Shown here piece by piece: positions 1 through 7,707 of a stretch of DNA of 64,000 nt. The DNA is from Alphaproteobacteria bacterium (lineage in GTDB: Bacteria > Pseudomonadota > Alphaproteobacteria > Rhizobiales > Xanthobacteraceae). The position numbers and the translations under genes are program-made. Numbering within the stretch: the first letter of the stretch is position 1; every line of letters begins with the position of its first letter. The DNA is taken from the NCBI GenBank assembly GCA_005884765.1, contig VAZV01000133.1, positions 115,783-179,782 on the forward strand. The letters are read 5' to 3'. The notes below the pieces were generated by a model. The model was given only the letters and a program-made list of their open reading frames with translations. It ran no database searches and was not told where the DNA came from.

Positions 1-429
1 GAGGATTATCCGCCGCGCTATGGTTCGCCAGGTCGGGGCCCGTATGGTCCGTCAAGCTATGATCGGTCCGGCCCCGCGCCCTATGGCGCGGCGAGCCCAG
101 TGCCTTATAGCGCGGCAGGTCCGGGGTCTTATGATGCGGTAGGTGCGGGAGCGTTGCCGGCGGCGACCAATGTCAGAGGCGCGCCGCGGCCGCCAGCCTC
201 CATTCCGCGCATCGCAAGCCGCGCGGTGCCGGTTCCCGCAGCGAAACCGGCGGAGTTGGCGGTCAAGCCGGCGCCACAGCCGATGCAGCAGTCGGCCGCT
301 GTGCAGGCGAAGCCGGCTGACGCGCCGGCCGCGCCACCGCCCGTCGCTTCGCCCACCGTCGCTCAGGCCAAGCCGGCACCCACCATCCAGCCGACCCAGG
401 AAATGCCGAAGGTGCAGGGACTGGAGTGA
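1..429 (+). CDS. Pro/Ala-rich protein, C-terminal part
   Basis: The frame is open from the first base to a TGA at 427-429, so this is the 3' end of a gene that starts outside the window. The visible 142 residues are low-complexity: first Gly/Pro/Tyr/Ser-rich, then Ala/Pro/Lys-rich with repeated AKPA-like units, which suggests an unstructured linker or cell-envelope tail. No catalytic motif is visible and I cannot name a family. It converges on the Hsp20 gene, with a bidirectional terminator hairpin between them. Confidence 0.6.
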   Translation, partial: EDYPPRYGSPGRGPYGPSSYDRSGPAPYGAASPVPYSAAGPGSYDAVGAGALPAATNVRGAPRPPASIPRIASRAVPVPAAKPAELAVKPAPQPMQQSAAVQAKPADAPAAPPPVASPTVAQAKPAPTIQPTQEMPKVQGLE

Positions 430-464
430 GGCGGAGGCGCCGCTTGGGATCCACTAAATAAATA

Positions 465-514
465 GCGCCGTCATTCGGGCACGGGCGAAGCAAGCCAGCC
501 CGGAATGACGGCGC
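465..514. repeat. Palindromic intergenic repeat (GTCATTC type)
   Basis: GCGCCGTCATTC at 465-476 is repeated inverted as GAATGACGGCGC at 503-514 around a GC-rich centre. The arms resemble those of the inverted repeat at 8969-9005 (GTCATTCCGGG/CCCGGAATGAC), so this looks like a copy of a dispersed intergenic palindrome. It lies between two convergent genes. Confidence 0.55.
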
Positions 515-545
515 AAAAAACGCCCCGGTTTGTCCGGGGCGTTTT
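515..545. terminator. Bidirectional intrinsic terminator
   Basis: CGCCCCGG (521-528) and CCGGGGCG (534-541) form an 8-bp GC-rich stem with a 5-nt loop. It is followed by TTTT on the plus strand and preceded by AAAAAA (515-520), which gives a U-tract on the minus strand. It can therefore terminate both the upstream plus-strand gene and the minus-strand Hsp20 gene. Confidence 0.75.
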
Positions 546-581
546 CGCGCTCAGCAATGGTTTGCCGAGGATTGGATCGCG

Positions 582-1058
582 TTAGGCCGCAACCTTGCCG
601 GCCGAGCCGTCAACCACTTGGGCCGCCTTCTCGCCCGAGGCGATTGGAATGCTGCGGGGTTTCTTGGCCTCGGGGATCTCGCGGACGAGATCGACGTGGA
701 GCAGGCCATTCTCAAGCGAGGCGTTCTTCACCTGCACGAAATCGGCAAGCTGGAAGGCCCGCTCGAAGGTGCGCGCGGCGATGCCGCGGTACAGCACTTC
801 GGACTTGTCCTTGCCGTTCTCATTGGCGGTCTTCTCGCCCTTGATCGTCAGCGTGTTCTCCTTCGCGACGATCGAAAGCTCGCCCTGAGAGAAGCCCGAT
901 ACCGCGACGCTGATGCGGTAGGCGTTCTCGCCGGTCCGCTCGATATTGTAAGGGGGATAGCCGGGGCTGCCGTCGGAAGCCGCCTGGTCGAGCAGGGAAA
1001 AGAGCCGGTCGAAGCCGACGGTGGAACGATAAAACGGAGTAAGGTCGTAGGTACGCAT
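582..1058 (-). CDS. Hsp20-family small heat-shock protein (IbpA-like)
   Basis: A 158-residue ATP-independent holdase chaperone that binds unfolding proteins in the cytoplasm. The alpha-crystallin domain spans roughly residues 35-130: the YPPYNIE start of the domain, an AVSGF strand, the LTIKGEK strand and the ASLENGLLHVDL region are typical of class A rhizobial sHsps. The start was set at the ATG at 1058 because TCCTCC on the plus strand (GGAGGA on the mRNA, 1064-1069) lies about 6 nt upstream; the in-frame reading further upstream runs into the thermometer leader. The gene has its own RpoH-type promoter and ROSE-like 5' leader, so expression is expected to respond to heat at both transcription and translation. 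It is convergent with the Pro/Ala-rich gene. Confidence 0.95.
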   Translation of the reverse strand: MRTYDLTPFYRSTVGFDRLFSLLDQAASDGSPGYPPYNIERTGENAYRISVAVSGFSQGELSIVAKENTLTIKGEKTANENGKDKSEVLYRGIAARTFERAFQLADFVQVKNASLENGLLHVDLVREIPEAKKPRSIPIASGEKAAQVVDGSAGKVAA

Positions 1059-1168
1059 AGTAGTCCTCCATTGAGCGACTGTTAAAGGTGACCCGCCCGC
1101 CATCGGGCCGGGCTTAGTCTGTGTGCAGCCTTGTGCTTCGGTTCCGAAACACTGGTGGCGGCCTGCAC
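1059..1168 (-). promoter_or_regulatory. ROSE-type RNA thermometer in hsp20 5' leader
   Basis: Read on the minus strand, the leader ends in a hairpin (1063-1079) in which GUC-G-CUC pairs with GAG-GAC across an AAUG loop, burying the Shine-Dalgarno GGAGG. One G in the UCGCU stretch is left bulged opposite the Shine-Dalgarno. A U(U/C)GCU motif with a bulged G facing the Shine-Dalgarno is the known hallmark of ROSE elements in Bradyrhizobium. Two further hairpins lie upstream: GCCCG/CGGGC around 1095-1113 and TTCGG-TT-CCGAA at 1137-1148. The about 110-nt length and 3-4-hairpin plan fit the family. Confidence 0.8.
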
Positions 1169-1175
1169 GAAAGTG

Positions 1176-1204
1176 ATATGGGAAAAGCCCAGATCGCGTT
1201 CAAG
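1176..1204 (-). promoter_or_regulatory. RpoH (sigma-32) promoter of hsp20
   Basis: On the minus strand CTTGAA (1204-1199) is followed after exactly 17 nt by CCATAT (1181-1176). This closely matches the alphaproteobacterial heat-shock promoter consensus (CTTG, 16-18 nt, CCATAT). Transcription would begin near 1168 and produce the ROSE leader. The -35 box lies within 10 nt of one possible start of the divergent alpha/beta hydrolase gene. Confidence 0.75.
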
Positions 1205-1287
1205 AGGGCGGAATGATTGCCTTTTTGACGTTTTGCCCGTTGCCCACCCTTGATTCCCAGCCCGATTTGCCTGGCCCGGTTCCATCC

Positions 1288-2235
1288 ATGACGCTCGTCT
1301 CTATTCCCGCCAATCCGGTTCCGGAAGACGTCGTCACCGGAACCATCAAGACGCCCGACGGCGCGGAGTTACGTTTCGCGCGCTGGGCGCCGCCGGCGGG
1401 CCGCAAGGGCACGGTCTGCGTCTTCACCGGGCGCGCTGAGCAGATCGAGAAATATTTCGAGACGGTACGCGACCTGCGCGACCGCGGCTTTGCGGTGGCG
1501 ATGATCGACTGGCGCGGCCAGGGCCACTCGTCGCGGCGCCTGCGCGATCCGCGCAAGGGCTATGTGCGCGACTTCTCTGATTTCGAAGTCGACGTCGAAA
1601 CCTTCGTGCAGCAGGTGGTGCTGCCGGATTGCCCGCCGCCGCATTTTGCGCTCGCCCATTCGATGGGCGGCGCCGTGATGCTGCGGCTCGCACATGCGGG
1701 AAAACGGTGGTTCGACCGCATGGTGCTGTCGGCGCCGATGATCGATCTGCCAGGGCGCAGCACGTCGTTTCCGGTGCGCGCGCTGCTGCGGGTGATGCGG
1801 CTGTCAGGCCAGGGCAGCCGCTATGTGCCCGGCGGCAGCGACCAACTGGTCGGCGCACAGTCCTTTATCAACAATCCCCTGACCAGCGATCCCGTGCGCT
1901 ACGCCCGCAATGCCGCGATCCTGGAGGAAGACCCGACGCTGGGGATCGCCTCGCCCACGGTCGCCTGGGCCGATACTGCGTTTCGCGCCATGCACGGCTT
2001 TCGTGCCATCGACTACCCTTCCGAGATCCGCCAGCCGATCCTTATGCTGGCAGCCTCCAACGACGCCATCGTCTCGACCTCGGCGATCGAGGAGTTCGCC
2101 TATCACTTGCGCGCCGGATCGCATCTCGTGATCGCCGGTTCCAAGCACGAGATCCTCCAGGAGCAGGACCGCTACCGCGCCCAATTCTGGGCGGCGTTCG
2201 ACGCCTTCGTGCCGGGCACGCCGCTGTTTGGCTGA
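1288..2235 (+). CDS. Alpha/beta hydrolase (lysophospholipase/monoacylglycerol lipase type)
   Basis: A 315-residue serine hydrolase of the Hydrolase_4 group (PldB-like), probably acting on lysophospholipids or monoacylglycerols. The nucleophile elbow reads AHSMGG (GxSxG type, about residue 123). Before it, VCVFTGRAEQIEKY and IDWRGQGHS match the oxyanion-hole and DxRGxGxS signatures of the family; the late SKHE supplies the His of the triad. I placed the start at ATG 1288 because codons before it are poor in G/C at the third position. An ATG at 1213 preceded by a GAGGGCGGA stretch would add 25 residues and cannot be excluded. It is convergent with the TauE gene after 7 nt and divergent from hsp20. 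Confidence 0.85.
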   Translation: MTLVSIPANPVPEDVVTGTIKTPDGAELRFARWAPPAGRKGTVCVFTGRAEQIEKYFETVRDLRDRGFAVAMIDWRGQGHSSRRLRDPRKGYVRDFSDFEVDVETFVQQVVLPDCPPPHFALAHSMGGAVMLRLAHAGKRWFDRMVLSAPMIDLPGRSTSFPVRALLRVMRLSGQGSRYVPGGSDQLVGAQSFINNPLTSDPVRYARNAAILEEDPTLGIASPTVAWADTAFRAMHGFRAIDYPSEIRQPILMLAASNDAIVSTSAIEEFAYHLRAGSHLVIAGSKHEILQEQDRYRAQFWAAFDAFVPGTPLFG

Positions 2236-2242
2236 AGTGGTT

Positions 2243-2998
2243 TCAGGCGTGCGCGAGCTTGTAGATCGCGCTGCCTGAGAGATAGAGCCCGAGGAAAATC
2301 ATCGCGATCAAGAACCAGCGGCGAAAGGCTTCGGCCGGCATCCGCGTGCGCACGGCCTGGCCGATGAACATCCCGGTAAAGGAGCAGGCCATCGCCACCG
2401 CGCCGGGCAGGGCTGTGGTCGCCGTCAATAGTCCGGAAGCCGTAAGGTTGATGGTGAGCCCCAGCGTCGCCACCGTGAAGAAGACCCCGAGTGCCTGCAC
2501 CAATTCATCCTTTTCCATGCCGATCGCCTGCATGAATGGCATCGACGGGATCACCTGCACGCCGGTCGCAGCCGAAATCACGCCGGTGATGAGGCCGACG
2601 AGGCCGCCGATCCATTTCTCGTCCCGGCGACCGACGGAGAAGCGGAATTTGCTTAAGCCCATGATCGCATAGACTACCAGCAACAGCCCAAGCGCGACGG
2701 CGCTATAGCGCGAATAGGCACCGGTCAGCGATCCCGCGTTCAGCCAGATGCCGATGGCGGTGCCGACCATCAGCGGCCATAAGCGCCGGAGGATGTCGCG
2801 CAGGTAAGGACCCACAAAAGTCTGCCAGATGTTGGTGACGACGGCCGGCACGATAACGATTGCCAGCGCCTGCGCCGGCGGCATCGTCACCACGAGCAGC
2901 CCCATCGACACCGTCGGCAGGCCGAGCCCGATCACGCCCTTGACGAAACCCGCCAGCAGGAAGGCGCATGCGATCAGAAGCAGAAATGGATCGAACAT
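2243..2998 (-). CDS. TauE/SafE-family sulfite/anion exporter permease
   Basis: A 251-residue inner-membrane protein with about eight hydrophobic segments arranged as two similar halves. The N-terminal half contains AGFVKGVIGLGLPTVS and the C-terminal half contains GVISAATGVQVIPSMPFMQ, the paired signature of the TauE/SafE (DUF81) family. Characterised members export sulfite, sulfoacetate or related organosulfur anions; the substrate here is not deducible. The ATG at 2998 is the first that begins right before the first membrane span (MFDPFLLL); the Shine-Dalgarno is weak. A LysR gene is divergent across a palindromic repeat and may control it. Confidence 0.88.
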   Translation of the reverse strand: MFDPFLLLIACAFLLAGFVKGVIGLGLPTVSMGLLVVTMPPAQALAIVIVPAVVTNIWQTFVGPYLRDILRRLWPLMVGTAIGIWLNAGSLTGAYSRYSAVALGLLLVVYAIMGLSKFRFSVGRRDEKWIGGLVGLITGVISAATGVQVIPSMPFMQAIGMEKDELVQALGVFFTVATLGLTINLTASGLLTATTALPGAVAMACSFTGMFIGQAVRTRMPAEAFRRWFLIAMIFLGLYLSGSAIYKLAHA

Positions 2999-3078
2999 AC
3001 CTGTGAGATTGACTGATCCGCCCAACCGGCACAATCTGGAGGTTACGGAGGCAGCCTTCGTAGAGAACGAAGGCTACT

Positions 3079-3160
3079 CGTCATTGCGAGGAGCGCAGCA
3101 ACGAAGCAATCCAGACCTTCTTATTGCCAGGTGGATTGCTTCGCTTCGCTCGCAATGACG
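3079..3160. repeat. Palindromic GTCATTGCGAGGAGC intergenic repeat
   Basis: A left arm starting CGTCATTGCGAGGAGCG at 3079 and running to GCAATCCA at 3113 is matched by an inverted right arm TGGATTGCTTCG at 3132 ending CGCAATGACG at 3160. Copies with this sequence are commonly dispersed in Bradyrhizobium intergenic regions. A divergent relative lies at 41727-41787. It occupies most of the TauE/LysR intergenic region and could fold into a long hairpin in a transcript. Confidence 0.75.
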
Positions 3161-3184
3161 GCAATCTTGCTCTGGGAAAGCATC

Positions 3185-4078
3185 ATGCGGTTCGATCTGA
3201 TTGATCTTCAATTGTTCATCGCCGTTTCCGATCAACGCAGCATCACGCGCGGCGCCGACCGCGCGCATCTTGCGCTCGCCTCCGCCAGCGCGCGGATCAA
3301 GGGCCTCGAGCAAGCGCTCGGCGTCGCGCTTCTCAAACGCGGCCGGCGCGGCGTCGAGCTCACCGCGGCCGGCGAAAGCCTGCTCGATCACGCCAGGATC
3401 GTCATGCACAATGTGGAGGCGATGCGCGGCGATCTCGCCGGTTTCGCCAGCGGCGTGCGGGCCAGCGTCCACCTGCTCGCCAATACGTCGGGACTGTCGG
3501 AGCATTTGCCGAAAGCGCTGGCTGCGTTCCTGCGCGAGCACTCCGATATCAACGTCGATGTCGAGGAGCGCGAAAGCGCCGATATTGCCAATGCGATCGC
3601 GGCAGGTTCCGCCGATCTCGGCTTTGCCGCCGAGCATGCCTTGCCCGACAATGTCGAGCGATTTCTGTTCAGCGAGGATCGCTTGACGCTGGTGACGGCA
3701 AAGCGCGGGCCGCTCGGTGGCCGCCGCCAGATCGATTTTGCCGATGTGGCCGCCTTCGACTTCGTCGGATTGACGACCTCGACCGCGCTGCAGATGCATA
3801 TATCGAAGCACGCGGCCCGGCTCGGCATGCGCCTGCGTTTCCGTGCCCGGTTGCGGGATTTCGATGCGATCTGCCAGATGGTGGCGGCCGACGTCGGCGT
3901 CGCCGTGGTGCCGGAAGCAGCCGCCAGGCGCTGCGCGCGGTCGCTGCCGATCGTGATGATTCGGATCCGCGATTCCTGGGCCAACCGCAAGCTGGTGATC
4001 TGCGCCCGCAGCTTCAAAGCGCTGCCGCGGCCGGCCAAGCAATTGGTGGAGCATCTGCGAGGTGCCGCGCAGCGCTGA
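3185..4078 (+). CDS. LysR-family transcriptional regulator
   Basis: A 297-residue DNA-binding regulator. The N-terminal winged helix-turn-helix occupies about residues 1-60 (FDLIDLQLFIAVSDQRSIT, then ASARIKGLEQALGVALL, then TAAGESLLDHAR). The rest is a periplasmic-binding-like effector domain with the usual LVTAKRGPL and ICQMVAADVGVAVVPE stretches. The start at ATG 3185 has GGGAAA a short distance upstream and begins the canonical LysR N-terminus. It is divergent from the TauE exporter, which LysR proteins often regulate, and convergent with the following Bug gene with a 4-nt gap. The co-inducer is unknown. Confidence 0.93.
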   Translation: MRFDLIDLQLFIAVSDQRSITRGADRAHLALASASARIKGLEQALGVALLKRGRRGVELTAAGESLLDHARIVMHNVEAMRGDLAGFASGVRASVHLLANTSGLSEHLPKALAAFLREHSDINVDVEERESADIANAIAAGSADLGFAAEHALPDNVERFLFSEDRLTLVTAKRGPLGGRRQIDFADVAAFDFVGLTTSTALQMHISKHAARLGMRLRFRARLRDFDAICQMVAADVGVAVVPEAAARRCARSLPIVMIRIRDSWANRKLVICARSFKALPRPAKQLVEHLRGAAQR

Positions 4079-4082
4079 ACCT

Positions 4083-5051
4083 TCACTTCGTCGTCTCGAC
4101 GCCGGCGTGCTTGATCACATCGGCCCACTTCCTGGTTTCGGTGGCGATAAAGTGTCGAAAATGCTCCGGCGTGTCGCCGGCCACCGTCAGGCCCTGATCG
4201 GCGAGCTTCTGTTGCACGCTCGCGTCGGCCATCGCCTGGTTCGCCAGCCGGTTCAAGATGGCGACGATCTTCTCGGGCGTTCCCGCCGGCGCGATCATGC
4301 CGTACCAGTTTTCGATCAAAAGGTCCGGCATGCCGACTTCCGCCGTGGTCGGCACATCGGGCGCGGTCGGCGCGCGCGCAGGCGCGCCAAGCGCGATTGG
4401 CCGCAGTGTGCCGGCTTTGATGTGCGGCAAGAGTACCGGCAGATCGAGGAACGTCATCTGCACCTGCTGTCCCAGCAGATCGTTGATGGCCGGTGCCGCG
4501 CCGCGATAAGGCACGTGCACGATGTCGATCTTCGCAGTCAGCTTGAACAGCTCACCGGCCAGATGCGGCAGGCCGCCGACGCCGGCGGAAGCAAAATTGA
4601 GTTCGCCCGGTTGCGCCTTTGCCAGCGCGACGAGCTCAACCATATTCCTTGCCGGAACATTGCTCGCCACCACCAGCATCTCCGGCACGGTCACGACCAG
4701 CGTGATCGGCGCGAAATCCTTGGCCACGTCGTAGGCGACTTGTTCCATCGTGGGGCTGATGGCGAGCGCGCTCGCGCTCACAATGCCGATGGTGTAGCCG
4801 TCAGGATTTGATTTCGCGACCGCGTCGGTACCCAACACGCCGGCCTGTCCGCCGCGATTGTCGATCACGATCGGTTGCTTGACGAGCTCCGACATGCGCT
4901 GTCCGACCACGCGCGCGATGATGTCGTTCGGACCGCCGGGCGGAAATGGCACGATCAGCTTGATCGCTTTGATCGGAAAATCCTGGGCAGGGGCCAGTGC
5001 TGGCAGTAGCGCTAGCGACAATCCGGCGAGCATCGTCCGCAACTTATTCAA
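4083..5051 (-). CDS. Tripartite tricarboxylate transporter (Bug-type) solute-binding protein
   Basis: A 322-residue periplasmic binding protein of the TctC/Bug family. A Sec signal peptide (MNKLRTMLAGLS...APAQ, cleavage near residue 23) precedes the family hallmark KLIVPFPPGGPNDIIAR, then IDNRGGQAGVLGTDAVA and NPDGYTIG. Start chosen at TTG 5051: GGGAGG on the mRNA lies 5 nt upstream and the signal peptide begins there. No membrane subunits (TctA/TctB) are adjacent, so it is an orphan binder that may feed a remote transporter or act as a sensor. Bug proteins usually bind carboxylates, amino acids or nicotinate-like ligands; the ligand here is unknown. Confidence 0.92.
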   Translation of the reverse strand: MNKLRTMLAGLSLALLPALAPAQDFPIKAIKLIVPFPPGGPNDIIARVVGQRMSELVKQPIVIDNRGGQAGVLGTDAVAKSNPDGYTIGIVSASALAISPTMEQVAYDVAKDFAPITLVVTVPEMLVVASNVPARNMVELVALAKAQPGELNFASAGVGGLPHLAGELFKLTAKIDIVHVPYRGAAPAINDLLGQQVQMTFLDLPVLLPHIKAGTLRPIALGAPARAPTAPDVPTTAEVGMPDLLIENWYGMIAPAGTPEKIVAILNRLANQAMADASVQQKLADQGLTVAGDTPEHFRHFIATETRKWADVIKHAGVETTK

Positions 5052-5307
5052 GCAAGCCTCCCCAGGTCGCAGACTGCTCTTGCGGCGCGGGCATATCACC
5101 CTTTGCCAGGCGCCCTTGGTCGATGACTCCTAAGAGTATGCCGCTTGACGCTGCACCATGCCAGAGGCTCACGCGCCACCGTGGGAGATGGTCCGAACGA
5201 TCGACGAATATCCTGACGAAGTGTCGGGCATCTCACACTTGCGCGATGAATTCGGCGCTATCAGCCTAACGAAAGCCTTTTCTGCCAACGAAAGATCGGA
5301 GCGCATC

Positions 5308-6504
5308 ATGTTTGAAGCGGATCGCCGTATCTTCCTTCAGTCGTTTGCGATTGGTGCCGGCTCGCTTGCGACCTCGCGGGCCTTCGCGGCCGCTCCCGAT
5401 GGACATGCCGCGGGCTATGATGTTTCGCCGGCGTCGGATTACCTAAAAACGATTCCGCGAAAGTCCGGCGACCCCGTCGTCTTCACGGCTTCGCTCGACA
5501 AGGGACCTATCAAGGCCACGTCCGGTGGCTGGGCGCGGGAAGTCACCACGCGCGGGCTTCCGATTGCCACCCATATTGCCGGCGCGCATCTGTTTCTCAA
5601 CGCGGGCGGTGCCCGCGAAATGCATTGGCATGATTCCGCCGAATGGGCGTACATCGTCGAAGGACACTGCCAGGTCGCGGTGGTCGACGCCGAGGGCCAG
5701 GCCGAGGTCGTCAATCTCGGGCCGGGCGATCTGTGGTATTTCCCGAAAGGCCATGGCCACTCGATTCAGACCCTCGGTGCGGCGCCGTGTCACGCCATTC
5801 TCGCGTTTGACGACGGGCTCTATTCGGAACATGGCACATTCGGCATCAGCGACTGGATGAGCCGTTACGACACCCTGGTGCTTTCGCAAGCCTTCGGCGT
5901 ATCGGCGGAAGCCCTTGCGCGGATCCCGAAGGCCGAAACCTACATCATGCAGGGCGAAGTGTTGCCGTTGGATGGTCCGCAGGCCCATGCGGCGCGCGAG
6001 CTCGACCGCGGGCGAAGTCATCGCTACCCGCTGATGGCGCAAAAGCCCAAGGTCTCCACGCCCGGAGGCGCGCTCTATGTCGCCTCGGCAAAGGAGTTTC
6101 CGGTCTCAACGACACTGACGGGGATGGTCTTGAAACTGAAGCGCGGCGCGATGCATGAACCTCATTGGCACACCGATGCCAATGAGTGGCACTATGTGTT
6201 GAAGGGGCGAACGAGGGTCACGCTTTTTGCGGCTGACAAGCGCGTCGCGGTAGCCGAACTTTCACCGGGCGAGTGCGCCTACATTCCGCGCAATTGCGGA
6301 CACTCGATCCAGAACGTCGGGCCGGAAGATGCCGAGATCGTCGGCGTGCTGGACAACGCTGCCTACCACGAAAGCAGCCTGTCAGACTGGCTAGCGAAGG
6401 CGCCCCGCCATCTGCTCGCGAATAATTTCGGCATCGCGGAAAAGGACATCGCCAACTTCAGCAGGAAACGGATGGTGATTGCCCCCTCGCTTACCCCGAC
6501 GTGA
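5308..6504 (+). CDS. Tat-exported bicupin, oxalate decarboxylase-like
   Basis: A 398-residue bicupin. The N-terminus DRRIFLQ followed by a hydrophobic stretch and AFAAAP is a twin-arginine signal, so the enzyme folds with its metal before export. Cupin 1 carries manganese ligands H106, H108 (HWH), E112 and H151; cupin 2 carries HWH in MHEPHWHTDANEWH and a late NCGHS. The lid loop after cupin 1 reads DDGLYSEHG: E174 matches the catalytic Glu of Bacillus OxdC (SENS loop), which separates decarboxylases from oxidases. Expected reaction: oxalate to formate and CO2. The ATG at 5308 has GGAG 6 nt upstream. Single gene with a 256-nt upstream region. Confidence 0.88.
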   Translation: MFEADRRIFLQSFAIGAGSLATSRAFAAAPDGHAAGYDVSPASDYLKTIPRKSGDPVVFTASLDKGPIKATSGGWAREVTTRGLPIATHIAGAHLFLNAGGAREMHWHDSAEWAYIVEGHCQVAVVDAEGQAEVVNLGPGDLWYFPKGHGHSIQTLGAAPCHAILAFDDGLYSEHGTFGISDWMSRYDTLVLSQAFGVSAEALARIPKAETYIMQGEVLPLDGPQAHAARELDRGRSHRYPLMAQKPKVSTPGGALYVASAKEFPVSTTLTGMVLKLKRGAMHEPHWHTDANEWHYVLKGRTRVTLFAADKRVAVAELSPGECAYIPRNCGHSIQNVGPEDAEIVGVLDNAAYHESSLSDWLAKAPRHLLANNFGIAEKDIANFSRKRMVIAPSLTPT

Positions 6505-6575
6505 CGAGTTGCCTCGACAGAGGGTCGATTGAACGGGCTGCTGGAAGCTGGTGCCACAGCATCGGAGGATTTACG

Positions 6576-6899
6576 ATGACCGCAATTCTTCGTTCCTTTG
6601 TCATCGGGGCGACGCTGCTCCTGGCCGCAATCGCCACGGCCCGGGCAGAGGACCAGACGATCGATCTGAGAGTCGGTTTCGGATCGTCATTGGTGCTCGA
6701 TCAGGCCTTTGAGACCGTATTGATCGGCGATTCAAATGTCGTCGACGTTCATACCCACGACAATCGTTCGGTCATTCTCGAGCCGCTGGCCCCGGGAGCC
6801 ACCAATCTCATTTTCCTGGACGACCAAAATATCGTCATCGCCAACGTCCCGCTCCTGGTTCGCCAATCGGCCGTCAATCTGGTCGGCAAAATTCCATAG
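6576..6899 (+). CDS. Exported protein with CpaC/RhcC-type N-terminal pilus-assembly domain only
   Basis: A 107-residue protein: signal peptide (about 1-26, ending ARAED) followed by one domain of about 75 residues that resembles the N-terminal domain of secretin CpaC in Flp pilus and type III systems (strands around GFGSSLVLDQAFETVLIG, DSNVVDVH, and GATNLIFLDDQN). The secretin body is missing; the gene ends naturally, so this is a stand-alone small periplasmic protein, a type common in rhizobia. Start ATG 6576 has CGGAGGA 6 nt upstream. Role unknown; a binding or scaffold function in the envelope is inferred only from the fold. Confidence 0.75.
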   Translation: MTAILRSFVIGATLLLAAIATARAEDQTIDLRVGFGSSLVLDQAFETVLIGDSNVVDVHTHDNRSVILEPLAPGATNLIFLDDQNIVIANVPLLVRQSAVNLVGKIP

Positions 6900-6920
6900 G
6901 CTGGATTTCTGAAGACGCAG

Positions 6921-7430
6921 CTAACCTGCTGCGCTTGTCGATCCTATCGCCCGCATCGCCGCGAAAACCAAAACAACCAGCCCGATGAAAGACAGTTGAG
7001 AACTCACGCCAATCGGCCAAGTAAGCCTTCGTTTTGTATGAATCCAAAGGTGGAATCGTTGCAAAGTTCGAAGGGGTTCCCGCGGATAAAGCCGATGTGC
7101 GAGTTGCAAGGGATCCGGCAGCATCGCGCCCAACGCCCCAAGGAGGACGGAAAATTCGGCCGCAGGAGTCGCATAGAGCCAAAGCGCAATGGCTAAGCCG
7201 ATGCACGCGTCAAGCGCAATCAATCCGAGATCCCGACATAAGAACCAACTCAGCGTCAGTGCGGCCCTGCTGTTGGGCTTAACTGAGATCGCGCGGAGCG
7301 GATAATCCCAATGCGGGATGGCATCGATTGCGAAATGGCTTGCCATTCCGCTGGCAAACGCAAGCGCCGGATGATCCGGCATCAGGCTCGCGATCGCAGC
7401 GCCAACTATCGCATGCGTGCTAAGAATCAC
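6921..7430 (-). CDS. Small membrane protein resembling YdjM-type metal-dependent hydrolases
   Basis: A 169-residue protein with three to four hydrophobic segments. Near the N-terminus HAIVGAAIA and HFAIDAIPHWDY place His/Asp residues at the start of membrane helices, as in the YdjM/membrane-bound metal-dependent hydrolase family, though the protein is shorter than most members. The GTG at 7430 has GGAGGG about 8 nt upstream on the mRNA. No function can be assigned beyond a likely metal-binding inner-membrane protein. It is convergent with the CpaC-type gene. Confidence 0.65.
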   Translation of the reverse strand: MILSTHAIVGAAIASLMPDHPALAFASGMASHFAIDAIPHWDYPLRAISVKPNSRAALTLSWFLCRDLGLIALDACIGLAIALWLYATPAAEFSVLLGALGAMLPDPLQLAHRLYPREPLRTLQRFHLWIHTKRRLTWPIGVSSQLSFIGLVVLVFAAMRAIGSTSAAG

Positions 7431-7707
7431 TGCGGTGCCCTCCGGGCGTCAGGGCAGTTTCGTGTTCTCTTAAACAGAAGCTTTCATTTCGTGTAGCGGA
7501 AGTTGATAAATGCCTTAACAGGTGGTGCAACGCTCGTTAAGCTAAATGCTGGCGCTCCGGGTCGGTTCGAACGGAAAACAAAAAATTACCGCCGGAAGGC
7601 GGTCTGTCTGCAGCCCGATGCTTTGCGGGCGACCCAAATGGCTGCCATCGCGGTCCCTCTGGCGGCGTGGTGCAACCGCCGCCGCCGCAGCCAATAGTCT
7701 CGGTAGT
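7431..7707. other. Intergenic region without recognisable gene
   Basis: About 277 bases between the divergent promoter side of the YdjM-like gene and the end of hisN. Both strands contain only short reading frames with no family resemblance, and I see no strong hairpin with a U-tract. The segment just after 7431 must contain the promoter of the YdjM-like gene. Confidence 0.4.

Noticed and set aside
1213..1287. N-terminal extension of the alpha/beta hydrolase to ATG 1213
   Set aside because: There is a GAGGGCGGA stretch before it, but the 25 added codons have poor third-position G/C and overlap the opposing RpoH promoter; kept only as an alternative start.
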